A stretch of 64,000 nucleotides of DNA from Sphingobium estronivorans (GTDB taxonomy: Bacteria; Pseudomonadota; Alphaproteobacteria; Sphingomonadales; Sphingomonadaceae). Each line of letters starts with the position of its first letter. Within the stretch, counting starts at the first letter, position 1. Positions 1 to 6,764 of the stretch are shown piece after piece. Where the stretch lies: assembly GCF_008692605.1 (NCBI RefSeq), contig NZ_LFCT01000003.1, positions 1 through 64,000 on the forward strand, in the 5' to 3' direction. Position numbers and translations under genes: made by a program. A model generated the notes under the pieces. That model made no database searches and was not told the origin of the DNA. It saw nothing but the letters and a program-made list of their open reading frames with translations.

Positions 1-24
1 GTTCGAATCCTACTCGGGGAGCCA
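1..24 (+). tRNA. 3' end of a tRNA, probably tRNA-Asn (5' part outside the window)
   Basis: The window opens inside a T-arm: GTTCGAATCC is the end of the T stem and loop, followed by the 3' acceptor strand TCGGGGA, discriminator G and an encoded CCA. A G discriminator after this acceptor strand fits alphaproteobacterial tRNA-Asn (expected 5' strand TCCCCGA/G). The anticodon is not visible, so the isotype is inference. Confidence 0.75.
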
Positions 25-108
25 CTTTTGCCCTTTTCGGCGGTTAAATGGCCGGATTTCCTGATTCCGATGATTTCATTCCGGCGTCGCAACAGCGCCA
101 AAAAGCGT

Positions 109-138
109 TGCGGGCGGACACCATCGGCGCCGCCCGCA
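109..138. terminator. Hairpin between the tRNA and the SPOR lipoprotein gene
   Basis: A perfect 9-bp stem (TGCGGGCGG at 109-117 with CCGCCCGCA at 130-138) closes a 12-base loop. It lies between the plus-strand tRNA and the 3' end of the minus-strand gene, so it could end either transcript. There is no clean T-tract, so its strength as an intrinsic terminator is uncertain. Confidence 0.5.
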
Positions 139-166
139 TGATCGTTCTTCTTGTCGTCACCGGTCT

Positions 167-1474
167 TTAACGTGTCGCATATTGCCGACCGCGGGTCGAC
201 AGAGCCCAGCGCTGCGGTGTGGCATCGGGCACATTTTCACGCACGAAGCACTGACCGCGACGGGTCCGAATCGCATTGCACAGGGCGACCGCTTCGGCCC
301 GGTCGTCAAATCCGCTCACGGCAAGACGTGCAAAGGTCGCACCATTGACCGTGATCTGGCTGGTGACGACGGGGAAATTTTCAAGCGCGCTGTTGCGGCG
401 GGCCATAGAGGCCCATTTTTCCTTCGCAATGGCTGCGTTATCATAGGCCCCCAGTTGGACGACCCAATTGCTGCTGCCCCTGCCGCTCGGTCGGAAGGCG
501 ACCTGCTGAACACGAGCGGGCGCGGCCATGCGAGCCGGAGCGGCCTGACGCGGTGTGGCAGCGCGCACCGCGACGCGAACCGGTGCCGCGACAGCCTGGA
601 TCATGGGCGCAGGCGTTTCGGCGGCGACAGACGGCGACACGGAGAACGGAGCGGGATCGGCAGCGGCCATGTCAACAGGCGCCGCTGCGGAAGGCTGTTC
701 GACAGGCGCGGCTTCGGCCATCCGGACCGGCGCAGCGTCCGGCGCCAGCGCGAGAGCAGCCGGTTGCCCAGCATCGGCGCCCTTGATGGCCACGCCCATC
801 AGCGCCGCGACGCGCAATTCGGGCTGACCGGGAATGGCCGTCTGCGCCCATTGAGCAATCCTCTGATTGGCGGCGAGCGGATCGAGATCGAGGCCCGCCA
901 CCATCCGCGCATCCTTCCACCGCCCGGCCAGCGCATAGGCATAGGCCAGATTCTGACGGGTCTGCGCGGTCGCCGAGGGATCCTGTATCACCTGGGAGAG
1001 GATGCGCACGCCTTCCTCGGCATCGCCCGCCATCGCCATGGCCAGGCCATAGTCGCCGGCAGGAACAATGTCGGCATTATTGGCAAGCAGATCGCGGGCC
1101 GCGCCATCCTTGCCCAGCGCCGCTTGCACCAGCGCCAGGGTAACGATGGTGCGGGCATCGCGATTGCCGAGCGTCATCGCGTCCGACAGCGCGGTTTCCG
1201 CCGAGGCGAAACGACCGTCAGCCACATAGGCCCGGCCCAGCAACTGACGATAACGGGCATCTCGCGGCGCGGCCTGCACGGCAGCTTCCGCCGCTTCCAC
1301 GGCCCGGGGACCATCGCGATCGGCCAGCGCCTTTTCGACGCTCCCGCTCAGACGATCGGGACTTTGCTGCGGCGCAATCGCGGTGGGACGAAAGGCCGCG
1401 CCTGTGCATCCCACCATGGTCGTGCCGACGAGCAGCGACACGACCGCTGCCTTTGCGAAAGCCTTGCGCTTCAT
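167..1474 (-). CDS. TPR/SPOR-domain lipoprotein
   Basis: A 435-residue protein with a lipoprotein signal: a basic start, a hydrophobic stretch and a lipobox ending in Cys23 (MVGC). Residues of roughly 50-200 are Ala-rich helical repeats of TPR type, followed by a low-complexity Ala/Pro linker. The last ~80 residues form a SPOR domain starting at SNWVVQLGAY. SPOR domains bind denuded septal peptidoglycan, so an envelope role at the division site is likely. It is the last gene of a three-gene operon, 13 bases after the RHH gene and downstream of parA. A role linking chromosome partition to septation is inference. Confidence 0.85.
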   Translation of the reverse strand: MKRKAFAKAAVVSLLVGTTMVGCTGAAFRPTAIAPQQSPDRLSGSVEKALADRDGPRAVEAAEAAVQAAPRDARYRQLLGRAYVADGRFASAETALSDAMTLGNRDARTIVTLALVQAALGKDGAARDLLANNADIVPAGDYGLAMAMAGDAEEGVRILSQVIQDPSATAQTRQNLAYAYALAGRWKDARMVAGLDLDPLAANQRIAQWAQTAIPGQPELRVAALMGVAIKGADAGQPAALALAPDAAPVRMAEAAPVEQPSAAAPVDMAAADPAPFSVSPSVAAETPAPMIQAVAAPVRVAVRAATPRQAAPARMAAPARVQQVAFRPSGRGSSNWVVQLGAYDNAAIAKEKWASMARRNSALENFPVVTSQITVNGATFARLAVSGFDDRAEAVALCNAIRTRRGQCFVRENVPDATPQRWALSTRGRQYATR

Positions 1475-1487
1475 GGGCTTGCGTTCC

Positions 1488-2051
1488 TTAATTGTCGCCG
1501 CGTGCGCGCGGCAGCGATTGGGCGAGCCGATCGATCTCCGGCAGGCTGGCCAGGAAAGTGTCGAGCGCTTCCGTCACCATTTGCTGCGCCGAACGCCCGG
1601 CAATAGCGCTGGCGAGGCGGAGCTTCAGATGGCGGTCGGCGTCGAGCCGCAGGGTGAAGGCGGCCTTGCGCCCCTTCGACACAGCGGGCGTGCGGGCCTT
1701 GGACGGCTTTTTGGCCTTGATCGGCTTCACATCCACAACCGAAGACACTGCGCCGGTTTCCGCTATGCGTTCGGCCAATTCCTCGCGTTCGGTTACCACC
1801 GGCGGCACGGGCGCGACGGTCGGAACCGACGTCATTGGCGTCAGGCCAGCGACGGAGCGCGGCTCAATCGGCGTTGGTTCAGGCTGCGTGACATCGAAGC
1901 CCATGTCGTTCCAGCCCAGATCCTCCTGAAGCGCGGTCGCTCCGGCGGTCAGACCAACGCCCAGCATGGGGCGGCGCATCGCGGGCTGCGCGGCGCCCTT
2001 GCGCGCGAGCAGGCCCGAGGTCAGCGAGGCGAGAGGTTTCGGTTCGGCCAT
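1488..2051 (-). CDS. ParA-associated ribbon-helix-helix protein
   Basis: A 187-residue protein with a strong ribosome site (GGGGAGGGG) before its ATG. The N-terminal two thirds are poorly conserved-looking and Pro/Thr/Lys-rich. From about residue 130 there is a short strand then two helices (FTLRLDADRHLKLRLAS, then SAQQMVTEALDTFL), the pattern of the Arc/MetJ ribbon-helix-helix fold. RHH proteins next to ParA ATPases (such as ParG or omega) bind DNA and stimulate the ATPase. It sits 14 bases after parA. Function as a DNA-binding partner of the ParA is inference; no ParB-type HTH is present. Confidence 0.7.
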   Translation of the reverse strand: MAEPKPLASLTSGLLARKGAAQPAMRRPMLGVGLTAGATALQEDLGWNDMGFDVTQPEPTPIEPRSVAGLTPMTSVPTVAPVPPVVTEREELAERIAETGAVSSVVDVKPIKAKKPSKARTPAVSKGRKAAFTLRLDADRHLKLRLASAIAGRSAQQMVTEALDTFLASLPEIDRLAQSLPRARGDN

Positions 2052-2065
2052 GTTTTCCCCTCCCC

Positions 2066-2785
2066 TTACTGTGCGATCCGGCGGCCGAAGCCACCATTGG
2101 CCGGACGAACGGTGCTCGCCGTTCCCACCGCATTGTGCGGCACGGAAAAGACGGTGCGGCGGAAATTCTTTTCAAGCCGGTCGGAAATATAGGTCCAGAG
2201 CTGCGTGACCTCTCCGGCGGAGCGGCCATTGGGATCGACCTCCATCACCGTGCGGCCGTCGATCATCGATGCGGCGAAATCGGTGCGGTGATGCAGCGTG
2301 ACTGGCGCGACTGTCCCATGCTGGGACAAAGCGACGGCTGCTTCGGAGGTGATGCGCGCCTTCGGCGTGGCGGCGTTGACCACGAAGATCAGCGGCTTGC
2401 CCGCCCGTTCACAAAGGTCGACCGTGGCGCCGACGGCACGCAGGTCGTGCGGGCTGGGACGGGTCGGTACGACGATCAGTTCGGCGACGGAAATGACGCT
2501 CTGGATGGCCATGGTGATGGCCGGCGGCGTGTCGATGACGGCCAGCTTGAACCCCTGCTGGCGGAGAATCTCGAGGTCGGCGGCAAGGCGCGCCACCGTG
2601 GTTTGGGCGAAGGCGGGATATTCGGCCTCGCGCTCATTCCACCAGTCGGCCAGTGAGCCTTGCGGGTCGATGTCGATCAGCACGACCGGGCCTGCGCCCG
2701 CCAGTTGGGCCTGAACGGCCAGATGGCCCGACAGGGTCGTCTTGCCCGACCCCCCCTTTTGCGATGCCAATGCCAATATGCGCAC
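2066..2785 (-). CDS. ParA-family ATPase
   Basis: A 239-residue ParA/MinD-type P-loop ATPase. The deviant Walker A motif KGGSGKTT is at residues 10-17, and the second nucleotide motif is VIDTPPA. The start is taken at GTG 2785, because GGGGGAAG stands just upstream and homologous ParA proteins begin close to the Walker A motif; a 14-residue extension is open but lacks support. ParA ATPases dimerise on DNA with ATP and move partition complexes or other cargo. It heads the operon with the RHH protein and the SPOR lipoprotein. It is not accompanied by ParB or parS here, so it may be an orphan or specialised ParA rather than the chromosomal one. Confidence 0.85.
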   Translation of the reverse strand: MRILALASQKGGSGKTTLSGHLAVQAQLAGAGPVVLIDIDPQGSLADWWNEREAEYPAFAQTTVARLAADLEILRQQGFKLAVIDTPPAITMAIQSVISVAELIVVPTRPSPHDLRAVGATVDLCERAGKPLIFVVNAATPKARITSEAAVALSQHGTVAPVTLHHRTDFAASMIDGRTVMEVDPNGRSAGEVTQLWTYISDRLEKNFRRTVFSVPHNAVGTASTVRPANGGFGRRIAQ

Positions 2786-2844
2786 GCAACTTCCCCCAGA
2801 AAATCCAATTGCGGAAAGAGGTGCCACAAGGCCGCCTAAGAATT

Positions 2845-2914
2845 GGTTAACGGATGCGGAAGCCTCCCAGCCTGTGGAAATGGGGATATTCTTAATGCTA
2901 AGTCGTTATTAACC
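2845..2914. promoter_or_regulatory. Divergent regulatory region with CtrA-like half-sites
   Basis: The gap between the parA operon (minus) and the Sel1/SPOR gene (plus) contains GGTTAAC at 2845-2851 and TTAACC at 2909-2914, facing each other. TTAACC is the half-site of CtrA, whose full site is TTAA-N7-TTAA; the exact full site is not present. CtrA control of both operons is a hypothesis only. Confidence 0.3.
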
Positions 2915-2959
2915 TTGCCGTCGCATAGGATCGAGCAAAGACCCATTGGGAGCATGAGC

Positions 2960-3940
2960 ATGAAGCATATCTGGGGTGTGCTGGCCGCTGGAACGATGCT
3001 GAGCATCGCGCAACCGACACTGGCGGATGTGAAGGCGGGCGTCGATGCATGGCAGCAAGGCGACTATGCCAAGGCCGTCGCCTTGTGGCAGCCGCTGGCG
3101 CAGACCGGCGACCCCGATGCGCAGTTCAACATGGGACAGGCCTATAAGCTCGGACGCGGCGTGAAGACGGACCCGGCCGCCGCAATCGATTGGTATTGCA
3201 AGGCAGCCAGCCAGGGTCATGCGCGCGCCGAGGATAATCTGGGCCTGCTGTTGTTCCAGCAGGGCGACCGGGCGGGTGCCCTGCCCTTCTTGCAGCATGC
3301 CGCAGACCGGGGTGAACCGCGGGCGCAATATATTGTCGGCACGGCCCTGTTCAACGGCGATCTGGTGGCGAAAAATTGGGTGCGGGCCTATGCGCTGATG
3401 ACTCGCGCGTCCGATTCCGGGCTGGCGCAGGCTACGGCCAGCCTGCGTCAGATGGACAAGTTCATCCCTCAGGATCAGCGCAGTCAGGCCATCGCCATGG
3501 CACGTTCCATGGCGCAGCAGGAACAGGCGGCAGACAATGGCGCGCCCCAACCGCTTCGAGCGGCCGCCATTCCGCCCTCCGCTCCGTCAGCCGCTGCCCC
3601 CGCTCCCGCCCCCAAAGCGGAAACCGCCAAGGCCGCGCCTCCGGCCAAGACCCGGCCCGCACCGAAAGTGGCGTCCGCCAAGCCTGCTTTGCCGCAAGCG
3701 GCCAGCACGGGTTCCTGGCGGGTGCAGATCGGCGCATTCAGCGCGGAAGCCCGTGCGCGGACGCTCTGGAGTCAGCTCAGCGGCAAGGTCAGCGGCCTGT
3801 CAGCCTATCGCCCCTTCATCACGACCAGCGGCGGCGTGACCCGACTGCAGGCGGGGCCGCTGGCCAACAGTGCCGACGCGGCCCGATTATGCGGCGCGAT
3901 CAAGGCCGCCGGTGCCGATTGCATGCCCAAAAAGATGTGA
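2960..3940 (+). CDS. Sel1-repeat and SPOR-domain exported protein
   Basis: A 326-residue protein. ATG 2960 is preferred over ATG 2954 because GGGAG lies 7 bases upstream of it. Residues 1-22 form a signal peptide ending in a TLAD-type cleavage region. Residues of roughly 35-180 are Sel1/TPR-like helical repeats (for example AQFNMGQAYKLGRG and ARAEDNLGLLLFQ). An Ala/Pro/Lys linker leads to a C-terminal SPOR domain starting at GSWRVQIGAF. It is divergent from the ParA operon, whose last gene also encodes a SPOR protein, suggesting a shared periplasmic role around peptidoglycan at division. Confidence 0.85.
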   Translation: MKHIWGVLAAGTMLSIAQPTLADVKAGVDAWQQGDYAKAVALWQPLAQTGDPDAQFNMGQAYKLGRGVKTDPAAAIDWYCKAASQGHARAEDNLGLLLFQQGDRAGALPFLQHAADRGEPRAQYIVGTALFNGDLVAKNWVRAYALMTRASDSGLAQATASLRQMDKFIPQDQRSQAIAMARSMAQQEQAADNGAPQPLRAAAIPPSAPSAAAPAPAPKAETAKAAPPAKTRPAPKVASAKPALPQAASTGSWRVQIGAFSAEARARTLWSQLSGKVSGLSAYRPFITTSGGVTRLQAGPLANSADAARLCGAIKAAGADCMPKKM

Positions 3941-4010
3941 AAAAGCTTTCAATCTCTTGGAATTTTATTTCAAGAGAGCGATAAGGGGGCTTCATGAAGG
4001 AGCCTCATTC

Positions 4011-5039
4011 ATGTCGGTGGAAAAGCAAGCGGTGATCGCCGCATTGGCGCAAGCGGCCATGGGCGAAAGGGCCGCCGGCGCCGCGCTGGCTGCACTCAGC
4101 ATCGATCCGGCGCTGATGGCGGAAAACGGACCGCAGGTTTCGCGCGCCGCCTTCGCCATGGCGCTGAATGTCGTGCTGTTCCAAAATCTGTTGGACCGGG
4201 TGCCAAGCGGTGCCGCCTATGTCGCGGACCGGATGGCGCATGGCGGCAAGGTGCTGTTCGATCATGGTGCGCTGCGCACGGTGCGGCTGGCCGAGGGACC
4301 GACCGGAGAGCTGCCGCCCGGTGAGGAAGCCTTTACCCGGATATTGCTGCCCCTGGGCTATGAGATGGCAGCGGTCTATCCGCTCGACCGGCTGCGCATG
4401 ACCGGACGGGCCTATCGCCATCGCGACATGGCCGAGGCGATTCCGCAATTCTTCCTGTCGGAATTGCATGTCGACCGTTTCGATCCCGAATTTGCCGAGG
4501 TTGCGGCCCGCGTGTTCGGCACGTCGCGCGATCCGCTGACGGCGGATGCCTGCGCCGTGCTGGACAAATATGGGCGCGGCAGCCTTGTTTCGCTGGAGGA
4601 GGCGGCAGAGGCGCTGCCGGTGATCGTCGCCGCCTTCGACCGGCAGCATGATCCGGTCAGCATCGGGGATTATGAACTGCTGCTCTCCCGGTCGCATGAA
4701 GCAGGCTGGATCGCGACCGAGGGCAACGCCTTCAATCATGCGACCGACCGGGTGGCGGACGTCGCCGCGTTGGCGGATCGGCTGCAGGCGGAGGACTGGC
4801 CGATGAAGGACAGGCTGGAAATTTCCCGCACTGGACGCGTCCGGCAGACGGCCTTTCGGGCGGACGGGGTCGAACGGTTGTTTGCCGGGAATGAACTGCG
4901 CATGGTGCCCGGGTCCTTTTATGAGTTCATCAGCCGGGATATCGATCCTGAAACCGGCACGCTGGACCTGGCCTTCGACACCGGCAATGCGACCGGCATT
5001 TTCGCCATGACCAGCAGGCAGGACCGCGCGGGCGCGTAA
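4011..5039 (+). CDS. DUF1338 family protein (2-oxoadipate dioxygenase/decarboxylase-like)
   Basis: A 342-residue cytoplasmic protein with AAGGAG 8 bases before its ATG. It shows the three signature segments of the DUF1338 (HglS/YdcJ) fold: FDHGALRT with His85, NAFNHATDR with His243, and GSFYEFISR with Glu305. These match the His-His-Glu metal triad of the Pseudomonas HglS enzyme, which converts 2-oxoadipate to D-2-hydroxyglutarate in lysine catabolism. It is shorter than HglS (about 460 residues), so it belongs to the short branch of the family and its substrate may differ. purU follows 59 bases later. The family call is from motifs I recognise; the substrate is inferred. Confidence 0.7.
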   Translation: MSVEKQAVIAALAQAAMGERAAGAALAALSIDPALMAENGPQVSRAAFAMALNVVLFQNLLDRVPSGAAYVADRMAHGGKVLFDHGALRTVRLAEGPTGELPPGEEAFTRILLPLGYEMAAVYPLDRLRMTGRAYRHRDMAEAIPQFFLSELHVDRFDPEFAEVAARVFGTSRDPLTADACAVLDKYGRGSLVSLEEAAEALPVIVAAFDRQHDPVSIGDYELLLSRSHEAGWIATEGNAFNHATDRVADVAALADRLQAEDWPMKDRLEISRTGRVRQTAFRADGVERLFAGNELRMVPGSFYEFISRDIDPETGTLDLAFDTGNATGIFAMTSRQDRAGA

Positions 5040-5098
5040 CGGGTTGATCCGCGCGCCGGCTTGGGGCAACGCCTTTCCCACTTTGTGAGGAGATGCGC

Positions 5099-5965
5099 GT
5101 GACTGACCCGGTTGTCCCATCCTGGGTGCTGACTTTGGCCTGTGCCGACCGTGTCGGCATCGTCGCGGCGGTCAGCCGTTTCCTGGCTGAGCGCGGCGGC
5201 TTCATCACGGACAGCCAGCAATATGCGGACCGGGAGGCGGATCGCTTCTTCATGCGCGTCGCGTTCGAGGCGACCGATGCGCGCATGGGTGACACGGATC
5301 GACTGCGTAGCGAATTTGCCGATGTCGGTACGCATTTCACGATGGACTGGCGGATCACCGCGGCGGATGAAAAACCGCGCATGCTGCTTGCGGTGTCCAA
5401 AGGGTCGCATTGCCTGGCCGACCTGCTGCATCGTTGGCAGACGGGGATGCTGGCGGTGGACATTATGGGCGTGGTGTCCAACCATCCCGACATGCGCCGG
5501 ATCACCGAATGGCATGGCATTCCCTATCATGAACTGCCGCCCAATGGCGACAAGGCCGCGCAGGAGGACGCGCTGATGGGCCTTTTCGATCGGACGCGGT
5601 CGGAATATCTGATCCTGGCCCGCTATATGCAGGTGCTGTCGGAAGGGCTGGTCGAAAAGCTCGCCGGACGTTGCGTCAACATCCATCACAGCTTCCTGCC
5701 CGGTTTCAAGGGGGCGCGGCCCTATCACCGGGCACATGAGCGCGGCGTCAAGCTGATCGGCGCGACAGCGCATTTCGTGACCGCCGATCTCGACGAAGGG
5801 CCGATCATCGAACAGGCCGTCGAGCGCGTGGATCACCGTGCCACCGCCGAGGACATGATCCGCATCGGCCGCGATATTGAGGCGCAGGTGCTGGCCCGCG
5901 CAGTCGGCTGGCTGGCCGACCGGCGAGTGCTGCTGAATGGCGGGAAAACCGTGGTCTTTCGTTGA
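5099..5965 (+). CDS. purU: Formyltetrahydrofolate deformylase
   Basis: A 288-residue enzyme that hydrolyses 10-formyl-THF to formate and THF, balancing the one-carbon pool for purine and glycine metabolism. Residues 5-85 form an ACT domain (CADRVGIVAAVSRFL). The rest is the formyltransferase fold with the catalytic HHSFLPGF loop and the DLDEGPII segment holding the catalytic Asp. ATG 5093 abuts the GAGGAG ribosome site, so GTG 5099, spaced 6 bases from GGAG, is the likelier start; the difference is two residues. The length fits the family (280-290). Confidence 0.93.
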   Translation: MTDPVVPSWVLTLACADRVGIVAAVSRFLAERGGFITDSQQYADREADRFFMRVAFEATDARMGDTDRLRSEFADVGTHFTMDWRITAADEKPRMLLAVSKGSHCLADLLHRWQTGMLAVDIMGVVSNHPDMRRITEWHGIPYHELPPNGDKAAQEDALMGLFDRTRSEYLILARYMQVLSEGLVEKLAGRCVNIHHSFLPGFKGARPYHRAHERGVKLIGATAHFVTADLDEGPIIEQAVERVDHRATAEDMIRIGRDIEAQVLARAVGWLADRRVLLNGGKTVVFR

Positions 5966-6279
5966 GTTAAACTGGCAAACCGGCATCGTTTCGCATACGC
6001 GGGAAGGTAGCCGGACCCTTTACCGCACGATGCTTTTAATTATTTGCTTAAGCCTCGGTGCGAAACCGGATGAAACCTGCAAAGGCCGCGCAGCATGGCG
6101 CTCGCGGCGGAATATTCATCCATGGAAGGCGGGTTATGAATTGTGCGGGAGCGGTTCGCTCCCCGCGTTCGACGCGTGGGGAAAGGCTATGTCCAGCCCC
6201 GCAAATCGCATCGCGCCGGATACGGCATCAAGAGCCGCCGAAACAGCCGCGGCGCAGGCGTCAGGTCAACCTTCCAACC
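5966..6279. other. Non-coding stretch with two small hairpins
   Basis: No convincing gene is visible here. Two adjacent hairpins occur at 6147-6163 (GGGAGCG/CGCTCCC, 3-base loop) and 6164-6176 (CGCGT/ACGCG around TCG). They could belong to a structured RNA or the end of the purU transcript, but there is no T-tract and I recognise no RNA family. Confidence 0.3.
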
Positions 6280-6369
6280 TTAGAAGGCGACGTTATAAAT
6301 AAACCAACCAACGATCAGCAGGCTCGACACCACGCAGACGCGATCCCCAAAAATATCAATTCGCGACAT
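6280..6369 (-). CDS. Candidate single-span membrane microprotein (29 residues)
   Basis: A short open frame begins at ATG 6369 and ends at TAA 6280-6282. It encodes a charged head (MSRIDIFGDR) and then an unbroken hydrophobic segment (VCVVSSLLIVGWFIYN) long enough to cross a membrane once. A purine-rich ribosome site, GAGGAAGG, lies about 9 bases upstream. An in-frame ATG at 6378 would add three residues but abuts that site. It stands alone in a 586-base gap, upstream of the DUF2093 gene's 3' end on the same strand. Function unknown. Real coding status is unproven. Confidence 0.4.
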   Translation of the reverse strand: MSRIDIFGDRVCVVSSLLIVGWFIYNVAF

Positions 6370-6551
6370 TCCCGACATCCTTCCTCAAATGCGCGATCTC
6401 CGCCGCTTCTGAAGGAAGAATAAACCATTTGCACGATGAAAGGAATAGCAGAAAATAGATGAGATGCCGCATCGAGGCGGTAAATCGATGACAAGACCCC
6501 TCAAAGGCGTATGAGAGAGCGTATCAGGCTACGCAATCGCCTTCGCTTCGT

Positions 6552-6764
6552 TCAACGAAACGCCGATCCGCGATGCTTCAGGAAAGACTGAGTCGCTTCG
6601 ACCGGGCCGCGATAGGCCTCCTGAAACTCCGCGCTCCAATATTTGAGATCTTCAAGATCGATCCGTGCGCCCGAGACGGCACAGACAACGAATTGCCCCG
6701 GACGCACGATGTCGAAATGCGGCGTGTCGTAATGCAGCACCGCCAGTCCCTGAATGTCAGCCAT
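6552..6764 (-). CDS. DUF2093 family protein
   Basis: A 70-residue acidic/neutral cytoplasmic protein. It carries the DUF2093 pattern: a VLHYDTPHFDIVRPGQFVVC segment, then CAVSGARI, then LKYWSAEFQEAYRG. This small alphaproteobacterial family has no known function that I can state. Its ATG overlaps the stop codon of the nitronate monooxygenase-like gene (TGATG), so it is translated in step with that gene. Confidence 0.8.
   Translation of the reverse strand: MADIQGLAVLHYDTPHFDIVRPGQFVVCAVSGARIDLEDLKYWSAEFQEAYRGPVEATQSFLKHRGSAFR

Noticed and set aside
1..166. tRNA 3' end as an integration site for a genomic island
   Set aside because: No integrase or direct repeat of the tRNA end is visible nearby, and the following genes look like core genome.
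182..1606. Long plus-strand open frame opposite the SPOR lipoprotein and RHH genes
   Set aside because: It is antisense to genes with clear domains. It is Arg/Gly/His-rich, as expected from the shadow frames of GC-rich coding DNA, and has no recognisable domain.
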